A stretch of 64,000 nucleotides of DNA from Kangiella profundi (GCF_002838765.1 NZ_CP025120.1:1860001-1924000), one strand, 5' to 3'. Positions 36,814 through 47,614 are shown, counted from the first letter of the stretch. The notes: generated by a model not told the origin, from the letters alone. A program made the numbers and translations.

Positions 36814-39285
36814 TTAAAATGTTCGACCAATTGAGAAGGTGAAAGTTTCCGTATCATCATAAGGTTCACTCTTCAGTGGTCTTGATAAGCTAAACTGCAA
36901 CGGCCCCATAGCTGAATACCATTGCAATGAAATCCCATATGAAGCCCTATAGTCTTTGTAATCACTATAGTCTGGCACAAAGGACAAAATACTGTTTGGC
37001 TCAATATTTAAACCTTCAAAACGCTCTGCGTCAAATTTGGTATCCCATACGTTTCCAACATCAACAAAGAAACTTGTTCTAACATTAGAAGTATCCTCAA
37101 TGAAAGGAGTTGGGAATATTAATTCAAATGAATTTAAGAATCGAGCATTACCGCCTACGGAGTATCTACCTATATATAAGCTATCGTACTCACTAGGTAA
37201 AATAACCGTGGTACTTCCACCACCAGGGATTGGGCTTGGAACACTTTGAGTTGTCCTAACCCTTTGGATATCTCTTGGGCCGATAGTATTGGTTTCAAAC
37301 CCTCTTAGTGAAGAACTACCACCTCCATAAAAGTTTTGGAAGTATGGTAAATCTTCTGTATCGCCATAACCATCACCAAACGCTAATCCACCACGGATAG
37401 AGAAAATCCATCCATCATTAGAAATTGGGAAATAATAGTCATAATCATAAGTGGCTTTGTAAAATTCTAAATCACCTACGGCTGTACCGACGTCTAAACC
37501 ATAACGGTGACGAGTACCTTTAGAGGGGAAAATGGCACGATTCAAGGAGTTAATACTATAGCCAAAATTTACAGAAAAAATATCAAACTCAACTTCCGAA
37601 TCAACAGTTGCATCGTAGCCTAGCAAATCAAAGAAATCGATAACACGTTGAGAATTGGTAATTGGTGAAGTCAGCTGATTTTGGGAAGCGTTAAAACCAA
37701 TATTAAAAGTTGAGTACTCACCAGTTGGGATATAAACAGTAGAGCCAAAACCCAATGTATCAAGGCTTTGCGCAATAAGATTTAATTTCCCGTAATCAGT
37801 TTCACTATACACAATGTTAGAAGAAAGACCCACGCCGTCTTGTGTAAAGTAGTTGTCAGTATAATTTAAGCGAACACTTTTAATGGCCTTATTAGTATTA
37901 AGTGCCAAACCAACAGAGTTACCAGTACCCATGAAGTTACTGTGTGATAACTCGCCGTTGATGGACATACCATAAAAGTCATTATAACCAAGACCGCCAC
38001 TGATTTGAGCGGCACTACGTTCTTTCACGGTGAACATTACATCCGCACGATCGGCAGTTCCTTCTTTCTTTACAGTATCGACTTTAACTTCTTCTATGTA
38101 TGGAAGTCTCTGTAGACGGATTTTAGAACGCTCAACTAATGTTGAAGAAAGAGAGCCACCTTCCTGTAGTCGAATTTCACGGCGCAGGACGTTTTCGTCT
38201 GTTGATGTATTACCTTCAAAATTAATGCGATCAACATAATGCCTTTCGCCCGGCTCAACCAGTACAATTAACTTTGCTTCGGGTGTGTCTTTAGAAACCT
38301 CAGGGATTGTTCTGACCTGCGCAAAGGCATAACCATAAATCCCCAAAAACTGTTTAATTTGCTCTTCAGCAAACGTCATTGCGGCAGCTGAATAAGTATC
38401 ACCCTCACTCAGAGGAATCATGCTTTTGATTGTTTCTACATCAAAGTTAAAGTCACCGATCACATCAATACCTGAAACGGTATAAACTTCACCTTCATCT
38501 ACAACCATTGTGATGTAAATATCTTCTTCATTATTGGCAAGGGAAATTTCTGTAGATGTGATTTTGAACTCTAGATAACCGCGATCTTTATAATAAGATG
38601 TTAGTGTCTCAAGATCCTTTTCCAAAGTTAAACTATTGTATTTATTGTCGTCTGTAATAAAAGTAAACAAACCACCTGTTGTTAGCTCAAATTGTGATAG
38701 CAGCTTTTCATCTGGGAAAATATCATTCCCAACAATATTGAACTCTTTAATTTTAGCAGAGCCACCTTCTTTGATTGTGATATGAAGTTGAACACGATTA
38801 CGAGATAACTCTGCCAGCTTCTTTTCTACGCTGATATGGTAATGTCCGTTCGAATAATATTGGTTAGCAATTTCCTGCTCAATTTTTTCTAGAACAAAGC
38901 TGTTGAGTACTTCACCTTTAGAGATGCCAGCGCCTTCCATTCCCTCAAGCAACTGCTCGGTTTTTAAGACCTTATTGCCTTTAAGAATAATATCTGTGAT
39001 AACAGGACGTTCTACTACTATGATTTTAAGTGTATTGCCTTCTTTCTCTAGCTTTACAAAATCAAAGTTGCCGGTCTGATGAATAGCTCGAATAATGCCA
39101 GGGGCACGAGCATCATCAAGGGTTTCACCTACACGAATAGGTAGCTCTGTAAAGAATGAGCCTAACTCTACCCTTTGTAATCCCTCAACCTGAATGTCTT
39201 CTACAACGAAGGGCTCGATTGCGCCTGCTTTGGAAAAAAGTGCAGATAATACTAAAGCCGTAACTGTTTTTGTTATCAAACGCAT
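36814..39285 (-). CDS. bamA: Outer membrane protein assembly factor BamA
   Basis: This 823-residue protein has a signal peptide ending near KAGA. It has five POTRA domains (~25-425), beginning FVVEDIQVEGLQRVELG, and a 16-strand outer-membrane barrel ending in the typical aromatic residue (FTFSIGRTF). The conserved loop-6 motif appears as SLRGFETNTIGPRD, a VRGF-type sequence. BamA inserts beta-barrel proteins in the outer membrane. It lies 10 bases after rseP and before skp. Confidence 0.97.
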   Translation of the reverse strand: MRLITKTVTALVLSALFSKAGAIEPFVVEDIQVEGLQRVELGSFFTELPIRVGETLDDARAPGIIRAIHQTGNFDFVKLEKEGNTLKIIVVERPVITDIILKGNKVLKTEQLLEGMEGAGISKGEVLNSFVLEKIEQEIANQYYSNGHYHISVEKKLAELSRNRVQLHITIKEGGSAKIKEFNIVGNDIFPDEKLLSQFELTTGGLFTFITDDNKYNSLTLEKDLETLTSYYKDRGYLEFKITSTEISLANNEEDIYITMVVDEGEVYTVSGIDVIGDFNFDVETIKSMIPLSEGDTYSAAAMTFAEEQIKQFLGIYGYAFAQVRTIPEVSKDTPEAKLIVLVEPGERHYVDRINFEGNTSTDENVLRREIRLQEGGSLSSTLVERSKIRLQRLPYIEEVKVDTVKKEGTADRADVMFTVKERSAAQISGGLGYNDFYGMSINGELSHSNFMGTGNSVGLALNTNKAIKSVRLNYTDNYFTQDGVGLSSNIVYSETDYGKLNLIAQSLDTLGFGSTVYIPTGEYSTFNIGFNASQNQLTSPITNSQRVIDFFDLLGYDATVDSEVEFDIFSVNFGYSINSLNRAIFPSKGTRHRYGLDVGTAVGDLEFYKATYDYDYYFPISNDGWIFSIRGGLAFGDGYGDTEDLPYFQNFYGGGSSSLRGFETNTIGPRDIQRVRTTQSVPSPIPGGGSTTVILPSEYDSLYIGRYSVGGNARFLNSFELIFPTPFIEDTSNVRTSFFVDVGNVWDTKFDAERFEGLNIEPNSILSFVPDYSDYKDYRASYGISLQWYSAMGPLQFSLSRPLKSEPYDDTETFTFSIGRTF

Positions 39286-39295
39286 TGATTGTTCT

Positions 39296-40633
39296 CTATT
39301 GGTTTATTCGGTTTATATCGAAAAATAGCGCAATCGCCATGATTGTCAGCACTAGTATGATGCCAACTCTCATACCAAGTTCCATAATTTTTTCAGAGAC
39401 AGGCTTGCCACGAACAAGTTCGACGAGATAGTACATTAAATGACCACCATCCAACATTGGGATTGGCAAAAGGTTCACGAAGCCTAAATTGACGCTTATC
39501 ATAGCGAGATAAAGCAAGAATGCAACCATTCCAGCCTGTGCAGTCTGCCCTGCACCCTGCGCAATACCAACGGGCCCACCCAGATTTTTGATTGAGAGTT
39601 TTCCGGTCACCAACTTGCCGAGAAAACTACCTATCCGCTCGATCATCACCCAGGTCTGCTCGGTGCCCTTGCCTATAGACTCAAAAAAGCCATAGTTGAT
39701 AACGTTATAGCCTTGGAAAGCTGGGCTAATTCCTACAAACCCAATATTGGGATCTCGCTCATTTGGCTGTGGAGTAACGGTTAACTCCTGCTGGACTCCA
39801 TTCCTTAACACCACCAGTTCCAGCGCTTTATTGGGGTTATTCTCAATAAACTCAACGAGCTCACTCCACAGACTGATGTTTTGGCCATTGACCGACAGGA
39901 TCTGATCCTGTGCTTTTAACCCACCCTTATCGGCTGGCAAATTTTGCACAACTGTGCCTAATTTAGGAGGACCATTTACGGGACCAAAATCGAGCCCCAG
40001 GCTATCAAAGATTGTACCTTCATCAGGTTCCTGCCATTGACTCACATCTAAAGTAACTACTGTAGGATCCTGTCCGAGTGGCTTCACTTCTACATCAATG
40101 GTCTTGTCATCAGCAATATGGTCTACAAAAGCAAAAACCGCATCTTCCAGACTTTTTACTGGTACGCCATCAACCGAGAGAATTTCACTGTTTTCCGGAA
40201 AGTTTGCCTGAGCAGCAACCGTATTAGGTAAAACGTCCGTCACAAAGGGCTTTCCAACCGCTATGCCCATCATATACACAGCGGCATAAACCAATATAGC
40301 TAATAGGAAATTGGCCATTGGTCCTGCCAAAACAATCAAGATTCGTTTCCAGACTGGCTGGCGGTTAAATGCGTAAGGCAAGTCTTCTTCGGCTACATCG
40401 CCTTCACGCTCATCGACAAATCTTACATAACCGCCTAAAGGAATGGGGGCAACAACAAACTCAGTACCATGTTTATTGGTACGCCCCCAAATTGGTTTGC
40501 CAAATCCTACTGAGAACCTTAGCGCTTTTACGCCAAGCTTTTTCGCAACCCAATAGTGACCCCACTCGTGAAAAGTGACCAGAACACCAAGCAGGATCAA
40601 CAAACCAAAAATACTGTATAAAAAATCCGTCAT
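39296..40633 (-). CDS. rseP: Site-2 intramembrane zinc protease RseP
   Basis: This 445-residue inner-membrane M50 protease has zinc motif HEWGH at 22-26 in TM1. Two PDZ-like domains lie in the periplasmic region (LGTVVQNLPADKGGLKAQDQILSVNGQNI), and the third zinc ligand is in LLPIPMLDGGH (Asp ~395). It cleaves the anti-sigma factor RseA to release sigma-E under envelope stress and clears remnant signal peptides. Its placement between dxr and bamA is conserved. Confidence 0.96.
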   Translation of the reverse strand: MTDFLYSIFGLLILLGVLVTFHEWGHYWVAKKLGVKALRFSVGFGKPIWGRTNKHGTEFVVAPIPLGGYVRFVDEREGDVAEEDLPYAFNRQPVWKRILIVLAGPMANFLLAILVYAAVYMMGIAVGKPFVTDVLPNTVAAQANFPENSEILSVDGVPVKSLEDAVFAFVDHIADDKTIDVEVKPLGQDPTVVTLDVSQWQEPDEGTIFDSLGLDFGPVNGPPKLGTVVQNLPADKGGLKAQDQILSVNGQNISLWSELVEFIENNPNKALELVVLRNGVQQELTVTPQPNERDPNIGFVGISPAFQGYNVINYGFFESIGKGTEQTWVMIERIGSFLGKLVTGKLSIKNLGGPVGIAQGAGQTAQAGMVAFLLYLAMISVNLGFVNLLPIPMLDGGHLMYYLVELVRGKPVSEKIMELGMRVGIILVLTIMAIALFFDINRINQ

Positions 40634-40675
40634 TAGTAATAAGTTCTCAATCTTTTGCCAATCAATGCGAGCACC

Positions 40676-41881
40676 TTAATTTTTACCCAGCCCATCGGCA
40701 ATATTCTGTGCACGTTCTCTCGCCTGCTTATCTGCTGCCAGCACTGACTCTAAATCAATCACTTCAGCATACGCTGTTTCTGTTAATGTCTGCTGAATGA
40801 CCACCGCAATCTGGTCAAAGTTAATTTTTTCATCTAAAAAAGCGGCGACCGCGACCTCATTCGCTGCATTTAATCGAGCAGGAGTATTGCCACCAAGCTC
40901 CATAGCTTCTTTAGCTAGCTTCAAGCAGGGATACCGTTCATAACTGGGTTGTTCAAAGGTCAACTGGCTTATCTGCATGAAATCAAGGGGCTCAACACCT
41001 GCGCTAATTCTTTCAGGGAAAGCCAGCGCATGGGCGATTGGCGTACGCATATCTGGATTGCCCATCTGTGCTAACACAGAGCCATCCTGATAACGAACCA
41101 TTGAATGAATAATACTTTGCGGGTGCAATACCACTTCTATCTGCTGAGGCTGGACATCAAATAACCAGCAGGCTTCTATTAATTCCAACCCTTTATTCAT
41201 CATGGTGGCTGAATCCACCGAGATTTTTCGTCCCATAGTCCAGTTTGGATGCGCGCAGGCTTCTTCCGGACTAATTACAGAGAATTCAGCCAATGGTTTC
41301 GTTAAGAACGGGCCACCCGAGCCTGTCAAAACGATGTTGTGAATACCGCAGGATTGGATACCACGTGCAACAAAATGTTCCGGTAGACATTGAAATATCG
41401 CATTATGCTCACTGTCTATCGGCAATAACGTCGCCCCACTCTCTTTTACTGCCTGCATAAAAATAGCACCGGACATAACCAGTGCTTCTTTGTTGGCCAA
41501 TAAAACTTTCTTAGCAGCTTTAACCGCTGCCAAAGTTGGTAACAGGCCTGCAGCACCGACGATTGCCGCCATTACTGTATCTACGCTGTCATGCCCTGCG
41601 ACCCAGGCAAGCTGCTCGTTGCCGACCAAAACTTTGCTAGAAACATTATGCTCGGCTAGCCTGACTTGAAGTGACTCTGCATACTCTGAACTTGTTAGCA
41701 CGGCATACTCAGGCTCAAACTCAACACACTGTTTAAACAACAAATCAATGTTTTGATTTGCTGTCAGTGCAAAGACCCGATAGCGCTCAGGATGGCGTCT
41801 AATGACATCGAGCGTATTGGTTCCAATGGAGCCAGTCGCACCAAGTATGCAGATAGATTCACGTTGAACAGTCATAATCAC
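40676..41881 (-). CDS. dxr: 1-deoxy-D-xylulose 5-phosphate reductoisomerase
   Basis: This 401-residue enzyme makes MEP, the second step of the non-mevalonate isoprenoid pathway. [18 protein letters not shown] is the NADPH site; [26 protein letters not shown] and [27 protein letters not shown] carry the metal and substrate residues. The start is GTG 41881, whose GTGA overlaps the cdsA stop by 4 bases; ATG 41875, two codons later, is an alternative and neither has a clear ribosome binding site. The frr-uppS-cdsA-dxr order resembles Pseudomonas rather than E. coli. Confidence 0.96.
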   Translation of the reverse strand: MIMTVQRESICILGATGSIGTNTLDVIRRHPERYRVFALTANQNIDLLFKQCVEFEPEYAVLTSSEYAESLQVRLAEHNVSSKVLVGNEQLAWVAGHDSVDTVMAAIVGAAGLLPTLAAVKAAKKVLLANKEALVMSGAIFMQAVKESGATLLPIDSEHNAIFQCLPEHFVARGIQSCGIHNIVLTGSGGPFLTKPLAEFSVISPEEACAHPNWTMGRKISVDSATMMNKGLELIEACWLFDVQPQQIEVVLHPQSIIHSMVRYQDGSVLAQMGNPDMRTPIAHALAFPERISAGVEPLDFMQISQLTFEQPSYERYPCLKLAKEAMELGGNTPARLNAANEVAVAAFLDEKINFDQIAVVIQQTLTETAYAEVIDLESVLAADKQARERAQNIADGLGKN

Positions 41882-42768
41882 AAACTAAGGCTAAAGCCGT
41901 GTTGAAAAATAAGTAACGCAACAATAAAGAATGGTGCTACCGATAAAGTGCTATCGAGTCTGTCCAGTAAGCCGCCGTGTCCCGGTAAGATCTGACTGCT
42001 GTCTTTAATACCTGCCTGTCGTTTGAGCATGCTTTCAAACAGATCACCAATTACTGAGACCACCACCAAAATAACTGCCAATAGGACGAACCAACTCAAC
42101 GAAAAGGATAAGCCTATAAAGAAGGCAGCAATTGTTGACAGAACCGTTGCGGTTACCAGACCGCCAATGGCACCTTCCCAGGTTTTATTCGGGCTGACAA
42201 CCGGCGCCAGTTTATGTCTTCCCATTGTTTTGCCGAAGAAATATGCACCGACGTCAGCGCCCCAGATAACGACAAACATCAACAGCAGTAACCAACCACC
42301 ATAGAAGTGATTTTGCAGTATGTCGGTGCTACGAATCAGCACGATAGCCAGCCAGGCTGCCGCTAAAAATACCACCCCAAATAGCGCACGTATCCATGGT
42401 CCGCGCAACCACGTTCGACCGGCTTTTGGGTAAAGAAGAATTAACACAAACGCTACGACCCAGGCCATGATCGAAACCATTAACAGTTTAAAAGGATGGA
42501 CTTCGGTCCAGTTGTTGGGGATTGTGGGGTATTCAAAAAACTCACGTTGAGTTAACCAATAATAAATCCCGCCAAGAGCCGCCAGAACTATCACTATAAA
42601 TAGCGTCTTAACAAAAGTATTTGTTTGTAACAGGCGGCTCCATTCCCAGGCAATGATACCGAAGATTGGGATGAGGATTAGTGAAAAGACCTTAAGCCCA
42701 GGGTAGAAAAGCAGTGCAATCGCCAATGGTAGAAGCACTAGCGCAGTAATAATTCTTTGTTTCAACAT
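41878..42768 (-). CDS. cdsA: Phosphatidate cytidylyltransferase
   Basis: This 296-residue integral membrane enzyme makes CDP-diacylglycerol from CTP and phosphatidic acid. About eight membrane segments are seen, and the family signature occurs near the C-terminus as [54 protein letters not shown] precedes it. It starts 3 bases after uppS and overlaps dxr, so the three are translationally close. CdsA and UppS both supply envelope lipid precursors. Confidence 0.96.
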   Translation of the reverse strand: MLKQRIITALVLLPLAIALLFYPGLKVFSLILIPIFGIIAWEWSRLLQTNTFVKTLFIVIVLAALGGIYYWLTQREFFEYPTIPNNWTEVHPFKLLMVSIMAWVVAFVLILLYPKAGRTWLRGPWIRALFGVVFLAAAWLAIVLIRSTDILQNHFYGGWLLLLMFVVIWGADVGAYFFGKTMGRHKLAPVVSPNKTWEGAIGGLVTATVLSTIAAFFIGLSFSLSWFVLLAVILVVVSVIGDLFESMLKRQAGIKDSSQILPGHGGLLDRLDSTLSVAPFFIVALLIFQHGFSLSL

Positions 42769-42771
42769 AAT

Positions 42772-43503
42772 TTACCCTGTTACCTGTTCACCGGTTTTGC
42801 CAAAGCGTCTTTGTCTTTGTGCATAGTCAGCTAATGCTAACTTTAAGTGTTCACTATCAAAATCAGGCCACAGAGCATCACTGAAGTAGAGCTCGGAATA
42901 GGCAGCCTGCCATAATAAAAAGTTGCTGATTCGCTTTTCACCACCGGTTCTTATAAGCAAATCAGGTTCCGGGGCGTCACCTGTCGCCAATAACTTGCTC
43001 AAGTTTTCTTCGGTGACCTCTTGACCGCTGTTCAATAGCTTCTGAACAGCCTGCAATATATCCCAACGACCACCATAGTTCGCGGCAATATTAAGAACCA
43101 ACCCGTCATTGTCAGCAGTCAGAGCTTCGGCCTTATCAATCGCTTTCTGCAACCCTTTATCAAAACCGTCCTTGTCGCCAATAACTTTCAGCTGGACATT
43201 ATTTTTATTCAGTTTTTTTGATTCGTTCTTAAGACTGGTTGCAAATAAATCCATCAGAAAACTGACTTCTTCAGGTGGGCGGTTCCAATTTTCACTACTA
43301 AAAGCAAATAGCGTGAGGTACTTAACCCCTAACTCACCACAGGCTTCAGCCATTTCGCGTGCCCTTTCCATGCCAGCTTTATGGCCAAATACGCGTTTTT
43401 TGCCACGTGCCTGTGCCCAGCGTCCATTACCATCCATTATAATGGCAATATGCTGGGGAAGCTTATCGGTTGTAGCTTTTTGCTTATCTGACACCCTGTT
43501 CAA
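42772..43503 (-). CDS. uppS: Undecaprenyl pyrophosphate synthase (cis-prenyltransferase)
   Basis: This 243-residue enzyme condenses isopentenyl diphosphates onto farnesyl diphosphate to make the C55 lipid carrier for peptidoglycan and O-antigen. Signature [27 protein letters not shown] includes the catalytic Asp. [29 protein letters not shown] and [27 protein letters not shown] complete the conserved blocks. It precedes cdsA in the usual order. Confidence 0.97.
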   Translation of the reverse strand: MNRVSDKQKATTDKLPQHIAIIMDGNGRWAQARGKKRVFGHKAGMERAREMAEACGELGVKYLTLFAFSSENWNRPPEEVSFLMDLFATSLKNESKKLNKNNVQLKVIGDKDGFDKGLQKAIDKAEALTADNDGLVLNIAANYGGRWDILQAVQKLLNSGQEVTEENLSKLLATGDAPEPDLLIRTGGEKRISNFLLWQAAYSELYFSDALWPDFDSEHLKLALADYAQRQRRFGKTGEQVTG

Positions 43504-43581
43504 CCCTAAATTTCAAAGACTTAAATACAAGAACGCCGCGAAGCATAAGCCCACGGCGTTCATGAAATAGCATTGTGGAAA

Positions 43582-44139
43582 TTAAATCTCCATCAATTCT
43601 TTTTCTTTCTCCGCCAAAATATCATCAATACGCGCTACCTTGGCGTCTGTCAACTTCTGGATAAGGTCCTCTGCACGACGCAATTCGTCCTCAGAGATTT
43701 CCTTTTCTTTTTCTAATTCTTTCAATGAGTTATTCGCATCACGACGAATATTGCGAACAGCAACTTTAGCGTTTTCAGCTTCGCCTTTAACCACTTTAAT
43801 AAACTCTTTACGACGCTCTTCTGTCAGTGGTGGAAGCGTGATGCGAAGTACCTGCCCTGCTACACTTGGCGTTAAGCCTAAATCTGATTTCAGAATCGCT
43901 TTTTCAGTAGCTTCAATGGCACCCTTATCAAAGATTTGCAATAACAGAGTACGACCTTCCTGCACACTGATGCTGGCGACCTGATTGATCGGTGTATCAA
44001 CACCATAATATGGCACCATAATGTGCTCAAGCAAACTAGGGTGGGCACGACCGGTACGAACCTTTGCCAAGTCACTCTTAAAAGAGTCAATGGTCTTATC
44101 CATACGCTGGTCAGCGTCTTTTTGAATGTCGTTAATCAC
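43582..44139 (-). CDS. frr: Ribosome recycling factor
   Basis: This 185-residue protein splits post-termination ribosomes with EF-G. Length and sequence are typical: [76 protein letters not shown] and the C-terminal helix with [27 protein letters not shown]. It lies 102 bases after pyrH, with no strong terminator between. Confidence 0.97.
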   Translation of the reverse strand: MINDIQKDADQRMDKTIDSFKSDLAKVRTGRAHPSLLEHIMVPYYGVDTPINQVASISVQEGRTLLLQIFDKGAIEATEKAILKSDLGLTPSVAGQVLRITLPPLTEERRKEFIKVVKGEAENAKVAVRNIRRDANNSLKELEKEKEISEDELRRAEDLIQKLTDAKVARIDDILAEKEKELMEI

Positions 44140-44241
44140 AGAATATTCTCCTATTTTGCTTGTTTCTTATTAGCAAGGGCTATTATGCCCAAATTCGGGC
44201 TGGGATCAACGGCCGGTTAGTTCTCCGGACGTATGGTTCTA

Positions 44242-44958
44242 TCAGGGATGAATCAATGTCCCTTCATTATGACCAAAAACTGCTTTTTCTAAAGCGCCGG
44301 CTTTAGTCATATCAAATACACGAATATTTTTATTATGGTCACGAGCTAGACAGAATGCGGTTAAATCCATAACAGCGAGCTCTTTATCAAGAGCTTCTTT
44401 ATAGCTTAACTGTTCATATCGAACAGCATTCTTATCTTTAGCTGGGTCTGCGGAATAAACTCCATCAACCTTGGTCGCTTTCAAGATTAAATCAGCATCA
44501 ATCTCAATACCGCGCAAACAGGCAGCTGTATCTGTAGTAAAGAATGGGTTGCCTGTACCGGCACAGAAGATGACAACACGGCCTTTCTCAAGAGCATTGA
44601 TAGCTCCGCGACGTGAAAAGCCTTGGCAAACCCCATCGATAGGCATTGCCGATAAAACTTTCGCTGGCTGTCCAACACGCTCAAAAGCATCTTGCAGAGC
44701 CAGCGAATTCATTACAGTAGCCAGCATGCCCATGTGATCACCTGTCACACGGTTCATGCCAGCTTCGGATAGCTTCTGGCCACGGTAAATATTACCGCCT
44801 CCCAGAACTACGCCAACTTGGATACCCTGCTCACTCAACCCTTTAATTTCTTTTGCCATACGCTCCAGAATCGAAGGGTCGATTCCAAACGCCTCCTGCC
44901 CCATCAGTGCTTCACCACTTAATTTTAACAAGATTCGTTTGTAAGCCGGGTTTGTCAT
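44242..44958 (-). CDS. pyrH: UMP kinase
   Basis: This 238-residue bacterial UMP kinase of the amino acid kinase fold makes UDP for nucleotide and sugar-nucleotide synthesis. [55 protein letters not shown] and [23 protein letters not shown] cover the nucleotide and UMP sites. The UDP product feeds the lipid A and peptidoglycan genes further along the run. It follows tsf by 60 bases. Confidence 0.97.
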   Translation of the reverse strand: MTNPAYKRILLKLSGEALMGQEAFGIDPSILERMAKEIKGLSEQGIQVGVVLGGGNIYRGQKLSEAGMNRVTGDHMGMLATVMNSLALQDAFERVGQPAKVLSAMPIDGVCQGFSRRGAINALEKGRVVIFCAGTGNPFFTTDTAACLRGIEIDADLILKATKVDGVYSADPAKDKNAVRYEQLSYKEALDKELAVMDLTAFCLARDHNKNIRVFDMTKAGALEKAVFGHNEGTLIHP

Positions 44959-45018
44959 GCGCGGTTCCTCTTTAACTATCGCGTCTATCGAGAATGGTTA
45001 CCTTAAGCTAAGCCTAGC

Positions 45019-45888
45019 TTACTTTTTGCCCATTTGAGCGGCAACTTCAGAAGCAAAATCTTCTGATTTCTTCTCGATACCTTCACCCACTTCGAAACGA
45101 GTGAATGAAACAACTTCAGCGCCTTTAGATTTTACTAAAGCACCAACAGTTGTTGATGGATCTTTAACGAAGTTTTGACCTTCAAGAGTGATTTCACCAA
45201 CGAATTTCTTGATACGGCCAACCATCATTTTCTCAACGATCTCTTCAGGTTTGCCTTCCATATCAGGTTGAGCTTTGATGATTTCTTTCTCTTTTTCAAT
45301 AACTTCTGGAGCAACGTCATCAGCTTTGTTGAACTGAGGGTTACTTGCTGCAACGTGCATAGCCACGTCTTTAGCTAAGTCTTCGTCACCACCGTTTACA
45401 GAAACCAATACGCCGATACGACCACCGTGGATATAAGCACCCAGGTTGTCGCCTTCAACTTTAGTTACACGACGAACAGTGATGTTTTCACCAATTTTAG
45501 CAACCAGGTTAGCGCGAGCTTCTTCAACAGTTTCGCCTGATTCCATTGCAGTGCTGTTTAGAGTCTCGATATCGCCGATACCTTTTTCTAGTGCTAAATC
45601 AGTAACCGCGTTAGCAAACTTCAAGAAGTTTTCATCACGAGCAACGAAGTCAGTTTCTGAGTTGATTTCAACCAACACACCAACACCGCCGTTTGATTTC
45701 GCCATGATAACGCCTTCAGCAGCGATACGGCCTGCTTTTTTAGCCGCTTTCGCCTGACCTGATTTACGCATGTTATCAATCGCTAACTCGATGTCGCCGT
45801 CAGCTTCAACTAGAGCTTTTTTACACTCCATCATGCCAGCGCCAGTGCGCTCACGTAATTCTTTAACTAATGCTGCAGTAATAGCCAT
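45019..45888 (-). CDS. tsf: Elongation factor Ts
   Basis: From ATG 45888, with GGAGAG upstream, this gives 289 residues; an upstream in-frame start would cover that binding site. The N-terminal module ([32 protein letters not shown]) is followed by the core with the EF-Tu contact motif [15 protein letters not shown]. The C-terminal part contains [17 protein letters not shown]-Ts exchanges GDP for GTP on EF-Tu. It is preceded by an intercistronic terminator after rpsB, giving lower expression than S2. Confidence 0.97.
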   Translation of the reverse strand: MAITAALVKELRERTGAGMMECKKALVEADGDIELAIDNMRKSGQAKAAKKAGRIAAEGVIMAKSNGGVGVLVEINSETDFVARDENFLKFANAVTDLALEKGIGDIETLNSTAMESGETVEEARANLVAKIGENITVRRVTKVEGDNLGAYIHGGRIGVLVSVNGGDEDLAKDVAMHVAASNPQFNKADDVAPEVIEKEKEIIKAQPDMEGKPEEIVEKMMVGRIKKFVGEITLEGQNFVKDPSTTVGALVKSKGAEVVSFTRFEVGEGIEKKSEDFASEVAAQMGKK

Positions 45889-45948
45889 GATTTCTCTCCG
45901 CATATCTTTCGTTGCTTAAATCCTGCAACGAATATCAGTAAATAATTC

Positions 45949-45971
45949 AAAAAAGGGGGCATCGCCCCCTT
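45949..45971 (-). terminator. Intercistronic terminator/attenuator between rpsB and tsf
   Basis: In mRNA orientation AAGGGGGC, loop GAT and GCCCCC are followed by a run of about eight T residues and form a strong stem in the 107-base rpsB-tsf gap. Partial termination here is known in E. coli rpsB-tsf. The stem lies 24 bases past the rpsB stop codon. Confidence 0.88.
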
Positions 45972-45995
45972 AGAAAAGCATTGTCAGCCCGTTGA

Positions 45996-46730
45996 TTAAG
46001 CTTCTTCAGCCTCAACAAACTCGTCGCTTTGATCGGCAGTAGTCGCGCTGCTTTGTTTGCCGTCAAGAACCGCATCAGCAACCGCTGCGCAGTATAGACG
46101 AATGGCACGAATCGCATCATCGTTACCAGGAATGATGTAATCAACGCCTTTAGGGCTTGAGTTGGTATCAACAACAGAAACAACTGGGATACCCATTTTG
46201 TTAGCTTCTGCGATAGCAATGTTTTCGTGGTCAGCGTCGATCACGAACAATACGTCAGGCAAACCGCCCATGTTCTTGATACCACCGATTGAAGCTTCTA
46301 ATTTTTCCATCTCACGACGACGCATCAAAGCTTCTTTCTTAGTCAAACGCTCGAAAGTACCGTCTTCAGACTGTTTTTCTAAGTCTTTCAAACGGTTAAT
46401 AGAGCCACGAATAGTTTTGTAGTTAGTCAACATACCGCCCAACCAGCGCTTATCAACGAAGAACTGACCACAACGAGTCGCTTCTTCTTTTACGATATCG
46501 CTAGCTGCACGCTTAGTGCCAACAAACAGAATTTTACCTTTGTTAGAAGCAATTTTACCCAGGTAATTCAACGCATCGTTGAACATAGGTACTGTTTCTT
46601 CAAGGTTGATGATGTGGATCTTGTTACGCGCACCAAAGATATATGGACGCATTTGAGGGTTCCAGAAACGGGTTTTGTGACCAAAATGCACGCCCGCCTG
46701 TAGCATGTCACGCATACTAACTTTAGACAT
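45996..46730 (-). CDS. rpsB: 30S ribosomal protein S2
   Basis: From ATG 46730, with GGAG about nine bases upstream, this gives 244 residues. The S2 signature [41 protein letters not shown] is followed by [20 protein letters not shown] and [31 protein letters not shown]. An in-frame start 12 codons earlier is inside the leader and is rejected. S2 joins late in 30S assembly and, in E. coli, represses its own mRNA through the leader. It is the first gene of the ~18-kb minus-strand run. Confidence 0.97.
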   Translation of the reverse strand: MSKVSMRDMLQAGVHFGHKTRFWNPQMRPYIFGARNKIHIINLEETVPMFNDALNYLGKIASNKGKILFVGTKRAASDIVKEEATRCGQFFVDKRWLGGMLTNYKTIRGSINRLKDLEKQSEDGTFERLTKKEALMRRREMEKLEASIGGIKNMGGLPDVLFVIDADHENIAIAEANKMGIPVVSVVDTNSSPKGVDYIIPGNDDAIRAIRLYCAAVADAVLDGKQSSATTADQSDEFVEAEEA

Positions 46731-46890
46731 AATAAATTCTCCGAATTTCGGGTTAAGCCTCCGCAAATCCCATTTCCCGACCCAGACCAGCTATTTCTGG
46801 CTGAGCACCCCGGCAAATGTGCCGATTTGCGTGTGTAGTTTAAGTTTAGTGACTAGAAATCCATCAAAAATAGACGCACTTGCCAGCCAC
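46731..46890 (-). promoter_or_regulatory. rpsB: rpsB 5' leader with several hairpins, possible S2 autoregulatory site
   Basis: The ~160-base untranslated leader between the predicted start site and the rpsB ATG holds GCAAAT-CGGCAC-ATTTGC, CCAG-AAATAG-CTGG and CCGAA-A-TTCGG. The last hairpin abuts the ribosome binding site. In E. coli S2 binds its own leader to block translation; a similar role here is inferred from position and structure. Confidence 0.55.
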
Positions 46891-46926
46891 GGCGCGCTTT
46901 ATACCATTTTTAAGGGTTTGAAGCAA
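46891..46926 (-). promoter_or_regulatory. rpsB: rpsB promoter with GC-rich discriminator
   Basis: On the minus strand TTGCTT (-35, 46921-46926), a 17-base spacer and TATAAA (-10, 46898-46903) are followed at once by GCGCGCC. A GC-rich discriminator after the -10 is the mark of stringently controlled ribosomal promoters, so ppGpp/DksA repression is likely. Confidence 0.8.
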
Positions 46927-47191
46927 TTAATATTGTCGCTTTTGGCTTATCTTCTTAATTGGCCTTGCATAAGAATTAGAAGGGCTTATGGGCCTTGATT
47001 AGCTTGAAACGCCTTTCGTAAATACATGCTTGGTGACTAAACCTGTCTGAGGCATTTTGAGAACATGCATGAGTTACGCCAAACAGGTTTGTATTAATAT
47101 ACACCTATTTGAACTTTGACGTTGATTCCTGACATAGCCTTTCAAATCGACTAAAGTAAGGTACTGCAATTAACTTAAAGGAATACATATC
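46927..47191. other. Intergenic region upstream of rpsB and the DUF3617 gene
   Basis: No gene is visible. AAACCTGT (47039-47046) and ACAGGTTT (47083-47090) form an 8-bp inverted repeat with 36 bases between, which could be a hairpin or regulator site. The region should also carry the plus-strand promoter for the gene at 47192, but none stands out. Confidence 0.4.
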
Positions 47192-47614
47192 ATGAAATAC
47201 AAGGCACTTTTAATCGGCTCTTTGCTTCTTCCTGCCCTAGCTCTTGCAAAAGGTTTGGAAGTAGAACCAGGATTGTGGGAAACCACTATGACTCGAACTG
47301 ACCCATTCAGTGGTCAGGAAACCACTGACACTCAAAAAGAATGCATCAAGGAAAGGTATTTTGACCCTGAGGAGCTGACTAAGGACATGCAAGGCTGCCA
47401 GTTGACTGAAAATGCATTAAGTGGCAACAAACTCACATTTGGTATGCGCTGTGAGGATGCTGGCATGACTTCTTCTATAGACGGTGAATATGAAGTTAAT
47501 GGCGACAAAGGTAACGGTAAAATGGAACTGGCACTAAGTGGAATGGGGCAGGAAATGACAATGAGCATGCATTGGAAGTCAAAACGTCTAGGCGACTGCC
47601 CTGAAACTGAGTAA
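47192..47614 (+). CDS. DUF3617 family exported protein
   Basis: This 140-residue protein has signal peptide KYKALLIGSLLLPALALA. The mature start LEVEPGLWETTMTRTDPFSGQ is characteristic of DUF3617 (an ...G-x-W-E... motif). Paired Cys occur (KECIKE, MQGCQL, MRCEDAG, GDCPE), and a Met-rich C-terminus follows (MGQEMTMSMHWKSKRLG). The proteins are small, periplasmic and of unknown function, widespread in proteobacteria. AAGGAATACATATC precedes the ATG. It is the first of five small plus-strand genes between rpsB and map. Confidence 0.85.
   Translation: MKYKALLIGSLLLPALALAKGLEVEPGLWETTMTRTDPFSGQETTDTQKECIKERYFDPEELTKDMQGCQLTENALSGNKLTFGMRCEDAGMTSSIDGEYEVNGDKGNGKMELALSGMGQEMTMSMHWKSKRLGDCPETE

Noticed and set aside
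43109-43570. 153-codon plus-strand frame opposite uppS
   Set aside because: Antisense to uppS and without motifs or start signals.
44985-45018. Possible terminator after tsf (AAGCTA-GGCT-TAGCTT)
   Set aside because: Six-bp stem without a following T-run and inside the gap to pyrH, which is expected to be co-transcribed.
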